In this document: positions 16,041 to 28,201 of the stretch, piece after piece | Layout: the number at the start of each line of letters is the position of its first letter | Numbering within the stretch: the stretch's first letter is position 1 | Assembly (NCBI GenBank): GCA_027489065.1 | Contig: JAIYAM010000001.1 | Span: forward strand, 62,001-126,000 | DNA length: 64,000 nucleotides | Direction: 5' to 3' | Source of the DNA: Erythrobacteraceae bacterium | GTDB lineage: Bacteria > Pseudomonadota > Alphaproteobacteria > Sphingomonadales > Sphingomonadaceae | Made by a program: the position numbers and the translations under genes | The notes under the pieces: model-generated | Told to the model about the DNA's origin: nothing | What the model saw: the letters and a program-made list of their open reading frames with translations, nothing else | Databases searched by the model: none

Positions 16041-18239
16041 ATGGGCGTGGGTGTGAAGGACGATCCGCGCCTCGACGCCATTCGGAATCTCGAACTCGAG
16101 GCGGTCGCCGATCGCGAGCTGTTCTCGCGCATCACGCACCTTGCCAGCACGACTCTCGGGTGCCCGATCGCCCTCCTTTCGGTGGTGGAGAAGGACCGGC
16201 AATGGTTCCTCGGGCGCACCGGCATCGACCTGTCCGAAACGGCAATCGCGGATTCGTTCTGCGCGGTGTGCGTGCTGGACGAAGGCCCGTTGCTGATCGG
16301 GGACGCCCGCGAGGATCCGAGGCTGAGCGACAGCGCGCTGGTGACAGGCGCGCCCTTCATCCGGTCCTATATCGGCGTGCCGGTCCGCGGCGATGACGGC
16401 GTGGTGCTCGGCGCGCTGTGCGGGATTTCGCCCGAACCCGGCGCCTTCCGCCCCGATCAGATCGCGCCGCTGGCAATGCTCGCCGAACTCGCCGAACAGT
16501 CGATCACGCTGCACGCGCGCACCCGCGCGCTGAGCCTCGCCAACGGCGCGCTGCGGCAATCGAGCCTCATTTTCAGCCAGGCCGAACGCGCCGCCAATGT
16601 CGGCAGCTGGCGCGTCGATCTGGCGACGCGCCAGCTCCACTGGTCGGATCAGGTCTATGCCATCAACGGCCTGCCCCCGAGCCACGTCCCGAAAATCGAG
16701 GATGCGCTCGCGCTCTACGTGCCCGGCGACCGCGCCATGGTGAAGTCGCGCATGGAAGGGGTGATCCGTGACGGGCGGCCGTTCACCTTCGAGGCCAGCG
16801 TCCTGCGTCCCGACGGGGAGGCGCGCCGCATCCGGGTGGTGGGCGAGCGGGTCGATGTCGACGGCAAGCCCGACAGCATCGCCGGGATCGTGCTCGACTG
16901 CACCGAGGAGCACCTGCGCAATGTGGCGCTCAAAAGGGCCGCCGAGCGCGACCGCCTGACCGGCCTCTACAATCGCGCTTCCTTCGACCGCCGCCTGGCT
17001 GCGGCGATGCAGCGGGTCGAGAAGGAGCCGGTGACGGTCGCGCTGCTGGACCTCGACGGGTTCAAGGACGTCAACGACACGCTCGGGCATCTGGTGGGCG
17101 ACCGCGTGCTGGAAACGATCGCCGCCCAGCTTCAGCAGCGCATCGCACCGGGCATGTTCCTCGCGCGCTGGGGCGGTGACGAATTCGCGATGCTGTTCCC
17201 GCCGACCACCACGCTCGCCGAGGTGACCGCTTTCCTCGAGGCGCTGCTGGCGCATCTTGCGGAGATGCCGCCGCTCGAAAGCACGCATGTCCGGATCGGG
17301 GCGACCTGCGGCCTTGCGCGCATGACGACCAGCGCGAGCAGCGAGGAGATCATGCGCCGCGCCGACCTGGCGCTGTATCGCGGCAAGGAGCTGGGGCGCG
17401 GATCCGTGGTGTGCTGGGACAGCCAGATCGAGGCACGCCAGTGCCAGCGCCAGCGCGCGATCGCGCTGCTGCGCTCCGCGCTCGACGGGCGCCGCGCGAT
17501 GGCGGCCTATCAGCCGATCGTCGAACTGGCGAGCGGGCAGGTCGTCTCGGTCGAGGCGCTGCTGCGCATTCGCGACGAACAGGGCCGGCTCCTGGAGGCG
17601 AGCGAGGTATTCGCCGCGCTGCTCGATCCCGAATTGTCGCGCCGGGTGTCACGGGTGATGCTCGATCAGGTGGTGAACGACGGACCGGCGCTGCTCGCGC
17701 TGTTCGGGCAGGACACGCGGATCGGGCTCAACCTTTCGGACGCGGACCTGCGGCGCGGGGACTATGTGCAGCACCTCATCGACGTGATCGACGACAGCCC
17801 GCTGTCGCCCGCCAACATCACGATCGAGGTGACCGAGACCATGCTGCTCGATGCGAGCGGATACCTGCACACCTCGCTCGCCACGCTTGACCAGTGCGGC
17901 TTCACCATCTGCCTCGACGATTTCGGCACGGGCTTCTCGTCGCTCACGCACCTGCGCGCCTTTCCGATCAGCAAGGTCAAGATCGACCGCGACTTCATCG
18001 CCGCGATCCAGCAGGACCATCAGTCGCGGCTGATTATCCAGGCGATCGTGCAGATGGGCCACAGCCTCGGCCTGCGGGTGGTGGTCGAGGGGGTGGAGAC
18101 CGAGGAGCAGGCGCTGTTCCTGCGCGGCGTCGGCTGCCGCCATGTGCAGGGCTATCTCTATGGCCGCCCGATGCTGCTGCCGGACCTGCAGGCGCGCTTC
18201 GCCTCGCCGCCACCCGCGTCCCGCCGCCGCCTCGCTTAG
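16041..18239 (+). CDS. GAF-PAS-GGDEF-EAL cyclic-di-GMP signalling protein
   Basis: From the ATG at 16041 the product has 732 residues. In order it has a GAF domain (about 15-160), a PAS domain with PAC tail (about 180-300), a GGDEF domain with intact WGGDEF, and an EAL domain. The EAL residues needed for catalysis are all present: EALLR, NLSDADL, EVTET, LDDFGTG, KVKIDRDFI, EGVET and QGYLYGRP. No RxxD inhibitory site precedes GGDEF. It could both make and break cyclic di-GMP, with sensing through GAF and PAS. There are no membrane helices, so it is cytoplasmic. The start is chosen because residues upstream are not domain-like. Confidence 0.88.
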   Translation: MGVGVKDDPRLDAIRNLELEAVADRELFSRITHLASTTLGCPIALLSVVEKDRQWFLGRTGIDLSETAIADSFCAVCVLDEGPLLIGDAREDPRLSDSALVTGAPFIRSYIGVPVRGDDGVVLGALCGISPEPGAFRPDQIAPLAMLAELAEQSITLHARTRALSLANGALRQSSLIFSQAERAANVGSWRVDLATRQLHWSDQVYAINGLPPSHVPKIEDALALYVPGDRAMVKSRMEGVIRDGRPFTFEASVLRPDGEARRIRVVGERVDVDGKPDSIAGIVLDCTEEHLRNVALKRAAERDRLTGLYNRASFDRRLAAAMQRVEKEPVTVALLDLDGFKDVNDTLGHLVGDRVLETIAAQLQQRIAPGMFLARWGGDEFAMLFPPTTTLAEVTAFLEALLAHLAEMPPLESTHVRIGATCGLARMTTSASSEEIMRRADLALYRGKELGRGSVVCWDSQIEARQCQRQRAIALLRSALDGRRAMAAYQPIVELASGQVVSVEALLRIRDEQGRLLEASEVFAALLDPELSRRVSRVMLDQVVNDGPALLALFGQDTRIGLNLSDADLRRGDYVQHLIDVIDDSPLSPANITIEVTETMLLDASGYLHTSLATLDQCGFTICLDDFGTGFSSLTHLRAFPISKVKIDRDFIAAIQQDHQSRLIIQAIVQMGHSLGLRVVVEGVETEEQALFLRGVGCRHVQGYLYGRPMLLPDLQARFASPPPASRRRLA

Positions 18240-18250
18240 GATTCGGGGGC

Positions 18251-18762
18251 CTAACGGGTCAGCGCCGCCTCGCGGGGGGGCTCACCGGCCTTGAAGATGA
18301 AGGTTTCCGGGCGGGTGCCGCCGCCGATGTTGACCCGGTTTTCCTGCCGCGCCCAGACATCGGTGAGGATCTGCGAGTTGAACCGCAGCATGACGCTCGC
18401 GCCGCCTGCGGGGGCGGGGACCTCCTGATAGACCCACAGGCTCCCGCCGGTGATCTCGCTGCCCACGTAGGCCGGCTGCACCCGGGTGCCGTCCACCTCG
18501 AGCAGGAAGCGCCGCGTGACATAGGCGGCGAACTGCTCGCGGCTTTTGGCGCTGCCGATGATCTCCGGGTTCTTGATCCCCTGCGCCGTGAGCGCGTGCT
18601 CCGCATCATGGACCGGCACCTGGTGCACGATCTCGATCATCCCGGTGCGCGGGTTGAGCGAGATCGTGCTGATCGCGATCTTCTGCTGGTGCGCGAGCGC
18701 GGTGGTGACCCCGGCGAGCGGGGCCAGCACCAGCGCCAGCGCGAGCAGCAGACGGCGGAGCG

Positions 18763-18766
<4 letters not shown>
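18251..18766 (-). CDS. DUF6702-like exported protein
   Basis: The 171-residue protein has a Sec signal peptide (LLLALALVLAPLAGVTTALA, ending near residue 25) and begins its mature part with HQQKIAISTISLNPRTGMI. This pattern matches the short periplasmic DUF6702 proteins often found beside M1-like peptidases. The rest is predicted beta-strand. It overlaps the preceding peptidase stop by four bases, so the two are co-translated. It may assist the peptidase; that is inference from gene order. Confidence 0.65.
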
Positions 18767-21532
<2,766 letters not shown>

Positions 21533-21550
21533 TTACCGGAGACCCACAAG

Positions 21551-22663
21551 ATGAAGACCCGCGCCGCCGTCGCTTTTGCCGCCAAGCAGCCGCTCGAGAT
21601 CGTCGAGCTGGATCTCGAAGGCCCGAAAGCGGGCGAAGTGCTGGTCGAGATCATGGCGACCGGCATCTGCCATACCGACGCCTACACGCTCGACGGCTTC
21701 GATTCCGAGGGCATCTTCCCCTCCGTGCTCGGCCATGAAGGCGCCGGGATCGTGCGCGAGGTCGGGCCGGGGGTGACCTCGGTGAAGCCGGGCGATCACG
21801 TGATCCCGCTCTACACCCCCGAATGCCGCCAGTGTAAGTCGTGCCTTTCGGGCAAGACCAACCTGTGCACCGCGATCCGCGCGACGCAGGGCAAGGGGCT
21901 GATGCCCGACGGCACGACGCGGTTCAGCTACAAGGGTCAGCCGATCTTCCACTACATGGGCTGCTCGACCTTCTCGAACTTCACCGTCCTGCCCGAGATC
22001 GCGGTGGCGAAAATCCGCGAGGACGCGCCCTTCCAGAGCGCCTGCTATATCGGCTGCGGGGTCACCACCGGCGTGGGCGCCGTTACCAACACCGCCAAGG
22101 TGCAGGTCGGCGACAATGTCGTGGTGTTCGGCCTCGGCGGGATCGGCCTCAACGTCATCCAGGGGGCGCGGCTGGCGGGGGCGAACATGATCGTCGGCGT
22201 CGACATCAATCCGGCCCGCGAGGAATGGGGCAAGCGGTTCGGCATGACCCACTTCCTCAACTCCGCCGGAATGAGCCGCGAGGAGACCGTCGCGCAGATC
22301 GTCGCGCTGACCGATGGCGGGGCGGATTACACCTTCGACGCCACCGGCAACACCGAAGTGATGCGCACCGCATTGGAAGCCTGCCACCGCGGCTGGGGCA
22401 CCTCGATCATCATCGGGGTCGCCGAAGCGGGCAAGGAAATCGCCACCCGCCCCTTCCAGCTCGTCACCGGGCGCAACTGGCGCGGCACCGCGTTCGGCGG
22501 GGCCAAGGGCCGCACCGACGTGCCGAAGATCGTCGACATGTACATGACCGGCAAGATCGAGATCGACCCAATGATCACCCACGTCATGGGGCTCGAAGAG
22601 ATCAACACCGCCTTCGACCTGATGCACGAAGGCAAGTCGATCCGCTCTGTCGTGGTGTTCTGA
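21551..22663 (+). CDS. frmA: S-(hydroxymethyl)glutathione dehydrogenase / class III alcohol dehydrogenase
   Basis: The 370-residue protein is a standard zinc MDR alcohol dehydrogenase. The catalytic zinc Cys40-His is in [10 protein letters not shown], the His-Glu pair in LGHEGAG, and the four structural-zinc cysteines in [15 protein letters not shown]. The NAD-binding GLGGIGLN turn is present. It oxidises the formaldehyde-glutathione adduct to S-formylglutathione and can reduce S-nitrosoglutathione in the cytoplasm. Length and motifs match the family throughout. No esterase (frmB) gene follows. Confidence 0.95.
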   Translation: MKTRAAVAFAAKQPLEIVELDLEGPKAGEVLVEIMATGICHTDAYTLDGFDSEGIFPSVLGHEGAGIVREVGPGVTSVKPGDHVIPLYTPECRQCKSCLSGKTNLCTAIRATQGKGLMPDGTTRFSYKGQPIFHYMGCSTFSNFTVLPEIAVAKIREDAPFQSACYIGCGVTTGVGAVTNTAKVQVGDNVVVFGLGGIGLNVIQGARLAGANMIVGVDINPAREEWGKRFGMTHFLNSAGMSREETVAQIVALTDGGADYTFDATGNTEVMRTALEACHRGWGTSIIIGVAEAGKEIATRPFQLVTGRNWRGTAFGGAKGRTDVPKIVDMYMTGKIEIDPMITHVMGLEEINTAFDLMHEGKSIRSVVVF

Positions 22664-22764
22664 CGAAGCTTCCCGCCTCCGGTGGTTAACCGGGTGGTTA
22701 CGCGCGCGCGCTATGGCCGATGCGACAGCGGTCCCTCCCCCCCTCGGGGCCCGGCAGGTGAGGA

Positions 22765-23874
22765 ATGTACCAGAGCAGGATTGCAGCCGACCCCGTGACG
22801 GTCGCGGCGAGCCCGGGCCTTGCGCCCGAGCTTGACGCGCTGGCGGCGTGCAACCGTTCGCGGGCCGGCTTCCTGCGCGCTGCCTGGTACGGTACGGGCA
22901 GCGCCGCGGCAGCGCGCACGCTGGTCGTGCGCCGAAGCGCCGATGGCGCACCGCTCGCCGCGATCCCGACCATCCCTTTCGGCCCGGCTCTCGCAGGGGC
23001 GCGCAAGGTGCCGGGAGCCTATTGGCCCCTGCGCGGCATTGCGGTGGCCCCCGATTGCACCCCGCTCGATCTGGCGCAGGCGCTCGAACACCCTGCGGCG
23101 CGCAGCCTCGGCCCGGCCTGGCGGCTGGGCCCGGCGCGCAGCGACGATCCGGCGACCCTGCTGCTCGTCGAGGCGGCGGGGCTCGCCGGCTGGCACGTGC
23201 TGTGGCGCAGCGCCGGGACCAGCTGGGTCATCGATTGCCATGCCGCCCGCGCCGCCGGCTGGCCGCGCGAACCCCTGGCCAGACGCCTCGCCAAGATCGA
23301 ACGCCGCCTCGGGCGGCTCGGCACGGTGACCTGGGACCTCGTGCGCGGGCCGGGCTGGGACAAACCCGTCCTCGAGGAGCTCGGCGCCGTCGAGGCGGCG
23401 AGCTGGATCGCGACCGACACCGATGGCAGCGGCGCCAAGTTCATGACGCCCGGCCTGCGCGCCCGGTGGCGGGCAGCGCTCGCCGATCCGGTGCTCGCCG
23501 AGATGCTCTGCGCGACGATCCTGCGGCTCGACGGCCGTGCGGTCGCCTTCAGCTTCGACATCGACGACGGCCCGGTCCAGTACGGCATCGCCGGCACCTA
23601 TGTGAGCGACTTTGCCCGCTACGAAGTCGGCAAGCTCGTCAACTACCGCACCCTTGCCGACGCCATTGCAGACGGCCAGCAGGTCCTGGACCTTGGCGCA
23701 GGCGACACCGGCTACAAGCGCGCAATGGGGGCGACGGCAGGCTATGACCTCGTCGACCTCCTCTTCGTGCGCAGCCGGACAGCAGCGCGCGTGATGGCGC
23801 GGATCTGGGGCCCCGAGCGAACCTCCGGCGGGCCGCGAGGCGTCTGGCCGGTGCGGGTGACAGCCCATGCCTGA
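22765..23874 (+). CDS. BioF2-like (GNAT-fold) acyltransferase, CelD/BcsL family
   Basis: The 369-residue soluble protein has the double-GNAT layout of BioF2-like acyltransferases. It includes the late block YEVGKLVNYRTLADAI followed by LDLGAGDTGYKRAMG, where the acyl-CoA pocket lies in the family. Such proteins occur in exopolysaccharide and cellulose loci (CelD). The stop overlaps the start of a polysaccharide flippase gene, consistent with modification of a surface glycan. The sugar acceptor is unknown. The ATG at 22765 follows CAGGTGAGGA. Confidence 0.78.
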   Translation: MYQSRIAADPVTVAASPGLAPELDALAACNRSRAGFLRAAWYGTGSAAAARTLVVRRSADGAPLAAIPTIPFGPALAGARKVPGAYWPLRGIAVAPDCTPLDLAQALEHPAARSLGPAWRLGPARSDDPATLLLVEAAGLAGWHVLWRSAGTSWVIDCHAARAAGWPREPLARRLAKIERRLGRLGTVTWDLVRGPGWDKPVLEELGAVEAASWIATDTDGSGAKFMTPGLRARWRAALADPVLAEMLCATILRLDGRAVAFSFDIDDGPVQYGIAGTYVSDFARYEVGKLVNYRTLADAIADGQQVLDLGAGDTGYKRAMGATAGYDLVDLLFVRSRTAARVMARIWGPERTSGGPRGVWPVRVTAHA

Positions 23875-25375
23875 GCTCCCTTCCCCGTCCCCGTCGCTGG
23901 CCTCACAGGTGCGCACTGCGGTGATCTGGCGCTCGGGCAGCCAGATCGGCACGCAGATCGTGTCCTGGGCCTCGACCCTGATCGTCATCCGCCTGCTCGC
24001 CCCGCAGGACTACGGCCTGTTCGCGATGGCGCAGGTCATGCTGATGCTGCTCAACACCATGAACGGCTGGGGCCTGGCGAGCGCGCTGATCCGCGAACCC
24101 GAGGTCAGCGAGGAACGGCTGCGCCAGACCCTCGGCATGCTGATCCTGCTCAATTTCGGCCTTGCGCTGATCCAGTTCCTGACCGCGCCGCTGGTCGCGA
24201 TGTGGTTCGATCAGCCGATGGTCGCGGACCTCCTGCGCGTGCAGTCGCTCTCCTATCTCCCGATCCCGTTCAGCGCGCTTTCCTATGCGATGCTGTCGCG
24301 GCGGATGGAGTTCAGGAAGCCGGCGCAGGTGCGCCTCGCCTCGGCGATCGCGGGCGCGAGCACCGCGCTGCTGGGCGCCTTCACCGGCTGGGGCGTATGG
24401 ACGCTGGTCGCTGCGCCGATGATGATGTTCATCACCGAGGCGGTCGGCATGACCTGGGCCGCGCGTGCGCCGATCCGGCCGAGCTTCCGCTTCGCCGGAG
24501 CGGGGCACATCGCCGGCTTCGGCGGGGTGATGACCGCCACGCAGCTGTTCTGGTTCGTGCAGAGCCAGTCCGACGTGATGATCGCCGGTCGCGTTCTCGA
24601 TCCGCACGATCTGGGGGTCTACACCACGGGCCTGTTCCTCGCGCAGCTGCTCGCGGCCAAGTTCGTGCCGCCGATCAACGAGATCGCCTTCGCCGCCTAT
24701 TCGCGCCGCTATGCCCACGCCGACGGAGCGCCCGGCGATGACCTCGGCGCGGGCGCGCTGCTGGCAACGATCCGGCTGGTGATGATGGTGGCGCTGCCCG
24801 CCTATGCCGGAATGGCGGCGGTCGCGCCGGCGCTGGTCCCCGTGGTGCTCGGCGAGCAATGGCACGAGATCGTGCCCCTGCTCCCCATCCTCGCCGCAGC
24901 CATGGCGATGATGACACTGCAGATCCTCTTCGCCCCCGCCACCAATGCGCGCGGGGTGCCGTTTGCCGCGCTCAGGATCACGATGATCGGCAGCGTGGTG
25001 ATGACCGGCGCCTTCTTCATCGGCTCGCACTGGGGGCTGCACGGCTTTGCCTGGGGCTGGGTCGGCGGGATGGCGGTGCTGACCTCGGCGACGGTGGTGC
25101 TGTCGGGCGGGATCATCGGCCTGAGCCTTCAAGGCCTCGCCCGCGCGATCCTCGCGCCGCTCTTCGCCGCGCTGCTGATGGCGGCACTGGTGCGGCTGAC
25201 GCTGGACATGCTCCCCGCCGGGCTGATGCCGCTGCTGGCGCTGGCGAGCTGCGTGCCGCTCGGCGTGGCGCTTTATCTCGGCTTCCTCCAGATGATCGCG
25301 CCCGAGCGCATCGCGGAGGCGCTGCATTTCCTGCGTCACCGCGACGACGCGGCGGAGCCCGCTCCGGCCGAGTGA
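23867..25375 (+). CDS. Lipopolysaccharide/oligosaccharide flippase (MOP superfamily, Wzx-like)
   Basis: The 502-residue protein has about 12-14 predicted membrane helices and the N-terminal signature RSGSQIGTQIVSWASTLIVI...LLAPQDYGLFAMAQ of Wzx/MOP flippases. These move undecaprenyl-linked sugars across the inner membrane. It overlaps the acyltransferase gene by eight bases, so both probably serve one surface-glycan pathway. Glycosyltransferases and polymerase are not nearby, so the rest of the pathway must lie elsewhere. Confidence 0.85.
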   Translation: MPELPSPSPSLASQVRTAVIWRSGSQIGTQIVSWASTLIVIRLLAPQDYGLFAMAQVMLMLLNTMNGWGLASALIREPEVSEERLRQTLGMLILLNFGLALIQFLTAPLVAMWFDQPMVADLLRVQSLSYLPIPFSALSYAMLSRRMEFRKPAQVRLASAIAGASTALLGAFTGWGVWTLVAAPMMMFITEAVGMTWAARAPIRPSFRFAGAGHIAGFGGVMTATQLFWFVQSQSDVMIAGRVLDPHDLGVYTTGLFLAQLLAAKFVPPINEIAFAAYSRRYAHADGAPGDDLGAGALLATIRLVMMVALPAYAGMAAVAPALVPVVLGEQWHEIVPLLPILAAAMAMMTLQILFAPATNARGVPFAALRITMIGSVVMTGAFFIGSHWGLHGFAWGWVGGMAVLTSATVVLSGGIIGLSLQGLARAILAPLFAALLMAALVRLTLDMLPAGLMPLLALASCVPLGVALYLGFLQMIAPERIAEALHFLRHRDDAAEPAPAE

Positions 25376-25444
25376 CAGCACGCGGCCAGGGACTGGCAAA
25401 AGCGCGTGATTGACTTGGCCGCGCCGATACGGTTGTTCGCCGCC

Positions 25445-26323
25445 ATGACCACCACCCGCCCCGCTCCCGAAACCCGCCTCCACGCTGTCGGTGGCACCCA
25501 TATCGCCGCGCACCACTGGGCCGCGCAGGGCGACGGCGTGCCGCTGGTCTTTGCCCATGCGACAGGCTTTCACGGGCGGGTGTGGGACGCGATCATCGAG
25601 AAGCTCCCGGCACACCCCGTCCACGCGCTCGACATGCGGGCCCACGGGCAGTCGGGCGGCGGGCCGGTGACCGACTGGCGGGTGCTGGCGAGCGACGTTG
25701 CCGAGCTCCTCGCCGTCGAGGGCATCACCGGCGCGGTCGGCATCGGGCATTCGATGGGCGCCCACACGCTGCTCCAGGTCGCCGCCGATCATCCGGACGC
25801 GTTCCGGCGCCTCGTGCTGTTCGATCCGGTGATCCTCGCGCCCGAATTCTACGCGCCCGGCCAGCCGCTGTTCACCGCCGATAACCCCCACCCCGCGATC
25901 CGCCGCAAGCGCGATTTCGCTTCGCCCGAGGCGATGATCGAGCGCTTCCGGACCCGCGATCCGTACAACCTCTTCGACCCCCGCGTTTTCGAGGATTACT
26001 GCCGCTTCGGCCTCGCCCCTGCGCCGTCGGGAGAGGGGATGGAGCTGGCCTGCTCACCGGAGGACGAGGCGAGCGTCTATGCTTCGAGCCGCAGCAATCC
26101 GGGGATCATCGCAGCGGCGAAGCGCGTGGACATCCCGGTCCTTGTGGTGCGCGCGCTGCACACGAACCTCAATGATTTCAAGAGCTCGCCGACCTGGCCG
26201 GAGCTGGCGGCGAGCCTGCCGCAGGGGGTCGACCTCTACCGGCCGGACATGACCCACTTCCACCCCTTCCAAGACCCGGCGGATGCGGCGCGGATCATCG
26301 GGGAATTCATCGGCGAGGGGTGA
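25445..26323 (+). CDS. Alpha/beta-hydrolase fold enzyme
   Basis: The 292-residue protein has the fold's landmarks: FAHATGFHGRVWD (oxyanion region), DMRAHGQS, the nucleophile elbow GIGHSMGAH with serine, and a late histidine in MTHFHPF. Substrate cannot be predicted; esterase, epoxide or haloalkane-type activity are all possible, though the serine nucleophile favours an esterase or lipase-like enzyme. The start is ATG 25445; an in-frame GTG at 25406 is less likely. It converges on fliS, with a parS site between them. Confidence 0.82.
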   Translation: MTTTRPAPETRLHAVGGTHIAAHHWAAQGDGVPLVFAHATGFHGRVWDAIIEKLPAHPVHALDMRAHGQSGGGPVTDWRVLASDVAELLAVEGITGAVGIGHSMGAHTLLQVAADHPDAFRRLVLFDPVILAPEFYAPGQPLFTADNPHPAIRRKRDFASPEAMIERFRTRDPYNLFDPRVFEDYCRFGLAPAPSGEGMELACSPEDEASVYASSRSNPGIIAAAKRVDIPVLVVRALHTNLNDFKSSPTWPELAASLPQGVDLYRPDMTHFHPFQDPADAARIIGEFIGEG

Positions 26324-26334
26324 TGTTCCCAAAA

Positions 26335-26350
26335 TGTTTCACGTGAAACA
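26335..26350. other. Perfect parS centromere-like site
   Basis: TGTTTCACGTGAAACA is the perfect 16-base palindrome bound by chromosomal ParB. It lies in the 28-base gap between the convergent hydrolase and fliS genes, so it disturbs no coding sequence. In most bacteria such sites lie near the replication origin and nucleate the ParB-SMC complex. A second site is at 61914-61929. Confidence 0.92.
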
Positions 26351-26351
26351 T

Positions 26352-26717
26352 TCACCCCGCCGCTTCGAGCAAATCCCTGATATCGCTGCGAATCCTCTCA
26401 AGAGAGCTTGCGTCCGCCTGTAGGATATTGGCCCCGATCTGCCCCGCCAGCCCGCCATAGAAGGCCAGCAGGCTTGAGCGCAGCGGATGGTCCGGCGCGA
26501 CCGACTGCGCGAGCCACAGCATGATCGTCTGGGCGCGGTTCAAGGGCTCTCTGGGAGGGGTCTGGGACCGGTCTAGAGCGATCAAGGACTGGCCTAGAGC
26601 GGCCAAGGCCTCCTCCAGACAGATCTTTGTGAGGTCTGCGCTGCCCGATGCCTCGATCCGCGCTTCGAGCGCGACGCGGCGATAGGCGGCGGCGGGGTTG
26701 CGGCTCAGCATCTGCAT
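26352..26717 (-). CDS. fliS: Flagellin export chaperone FliS
   Basis: This 121-residue, all-helical protein is the right length for FliS, with the N-terminal NPAAAYRRVALEARI and central LLAFYGGLAGQI segments matching the family. FliS binds the C-terminus of flagellin in the cytoplasm and prevents premature polymerisation. It follows fliD by 12 bases at the end of the long fli operon. Its middle codes through GGGGTCTGGG and GGTCTAGAG repeats, giving the unusual linker DRSQTPPREP between helices. Confidence 0.8.
   Translation of the reverse strand: MQMLSRNPAAAYRRVALEARIEASGSADLTKICLEEALAALGQSLIALDRSQTPPREPLNRAQTIMLWLAQSVAPDHPLRSSLLAFYGGLAGQIGANILQADASSLERIRSDIRDLLEAAG
26551..26600 (+). repeat. 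GGGGTCT/CTAG-rich repeat inside fliS
   Basis: GGGGTCTGGG (26557-26566), GGTCTAGAG (26570-26578) and GGCCTAGAG (26591-26599) lie in the fliS linker coding region, 200 bases from the parS site. The same GGGGTCTGGG string occurs at 61963-61972 beside the other parS site. CTAG is generally scarce in such genomes. Confidence 0.4.
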
Positions 26718-26729
26718 TTGGCGGTCCCC

Positions 26730-28166
26730 TTACCGATCCCGCGCCGACCAGATGTCGACCTGCTGGCGCAGGAAGCTCAATGTCGATTGCGAGGCCGAGA
26801 CGCGGCGCTCGGACGCGGTGAATTCCCGCGTCAGCCGGGTGCGCAGCGCGTCCTGCTGCTCGGCGATCTTCGCGAGCCGCGCGTCGCTCGAGGCGAGCTG
26901 CGTCTCGTAGCGCTTGAGCGACCCGCCGAGCGACGACGGGTCAGCAGTGAGGCTGTTCTCGCGCGCGAAGCGGTCCATGGTCGCAAACACGCCGTTGATC
27001 CCGGCAGTGAACATCGCCGCGACCGCATCGGGGCTGGCTTCGAGCGAGCGGTTCAGCCGCGCGGAATCGAGCCTGAAGGTGCCGTCGCGGTTCAGCGCGA
27101 GGCCGAGGTCGCCCAGCGTGCGCGGCTCGCTGCCGACAGCGCCGGGCATCACCACGCGGCTTGCCAGCCCGCCGAGGTCGCGCCGCAATTCGCGCGCGCC
27201 CGGATCATTGCCGAGCTCGCCGCCCACAGGCGCGGCAAGCTGGTTGATCTGCCCGACGATGTCGTTGAGCGCGGCCACGAAGTCGCCCATCACGCTGGCG
27301 ATCGCAGCCGAACCGCTGGCGAAGCTGAGCGTGGTCGGCGCGCCGACATTGGTGGCGGTGAGGTTCAGGTTGAAGCCGCCCGGCAAGCCGGTGACGCGGT
27401 TGGTCGGGCTGGTCATCGGCACGGTATCGAGCCGGAAGGCCGCGTCGCGCGCGGTCGCCCGCAATTCGCCGCCGCTGCTCGCCGGGTTCCAGCCGAGATA
27501 GCTGAGATCGCCCGGCACATCGTCGGCCGGATCGTTGACGCTGGCCGCCTCGAGCACGAAGCAGCTCGCCGCGCCTTCCCTGCCCTTCATCACCAGCTGC
27601 GCGCCATTGGGGCCGGTGGCGACATAGGCGTTCACCGCCCCGCCGCTCGCCTGGTTGATCTTGGTCGCAAGGCTGGCGAGCGTGTCCGTCGACGTCACGG
27701 CGATGGGCACCGCGGCGCGGGCGGCATCGGCGGTGAAGCTGGCGCCCGCAACCGTGCCGAAGCGCAGGGTCAGCGTGCCTTCGCCCACCGGCGTATCCCG
27801 GGTTGCAAGCGCGCGCGACACCAGCGTCTGTCCTTGGGCAAGCTGGGTCACTTCGAGCGAATAGCTGCCGCGCGGGGACGTGCCGGGGGGCACCGTGACC
27901 CTGGCGACGGCAGCATTGCCAAGCTCGGGCTTGGGGGCAAGGTCGCCATTGCGCACCCGGTCGCCCAGCGCGCTCGCCAATCCCGTGATCGCGCCGCGCA
28001 ACTGGCCGGCGGCGGAAACCTGCGCCTTGAGCGCGGTCTGGCGCGAGGTGATCTGGTCGCGTTGGGCGGCGAAGCTCGCTGCGGCAATGTCGCTGGCGAG
28101 CTTGATGAAATCGATGCCGCTGCCTGCGCCGAGAGCCGAGATGATCGAGGAGCCGGAGGTGGTCAT
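26730..28166 (-). CDS. fliD: Flagellar filament cap protein FliD
   Basis: The 478-residue protein begins SIISALGAGSGIDFIKLASD, the FliD N-terminal motif, and ends with a coiled-coil segment like other caps. FliD forms the pentameric cap that folds flagellin at the filament tip. The CTTAA-N16-CCGTTCT motif at 28171-28201 lies only five bases before the ATG. A transcript from it would have almost no leader, while read-through from flhB would have a normal one. fliS follows directly. Confidence 0.88.
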   Translation of the reverse strand: MTTSGSSIISALGAGSGIDFIKLASDIAAASFAAQRDQITSRQTALKAQVSAAGQLRGAITGLASALGDRVRNGDLAPKPELGNAAVARVTVPPGTSPRGSYSLEVTQLAQGQTLVSRALATRDTPVGEGTLTLRFGTVAGASFTADAARAAVPIAVTSTDTLASLATKINQASGGAVNAYVATGPNGAQLVMKGREGAASCFVLEAASVNDPADDVPGDLSYLGWNPASSGGELRATARDAAFRLDTVPMTSPTNRVTGLPGGFNLNLTATNVGAPTTLSFASGSAAIASVMGDFVAALNDIVGQINQLAAPVGGELGNDPGARELRRDLGGLASRVVMPGAVGSEPRTLGDLGLALNRDGTFRLDSARLNRSLEASPDAVAAMFTAGINGVFATMDRFARENSLTADPSSLGGSLKRYETQLASSDARLAKIAEQQDALRTRLTREFTASERRVSASQSTLSFLRQQVDIWSARDR

Positions 28167-28170
28167 GGTG

Positions 28171-28201
28171 CTGAGAACGGGCAGGGGACAGGAAGATTAA
28201 G
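28171..28201 (-). promoter_or_regulatory. FliA-type late flagellar promoter candidate, fliDS
   Basis: On the minus strand CTTAA (28201-28197), 16 bases, then CCGTTCTC. The same spacing and sequence occur before fliC, flgM and the second stator pair. It overlaps the last codon and stop of flhB. Transcription would be expected to begin close to the fliD ATG, implying a nearly leaderless message. Confidence 0.55.
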
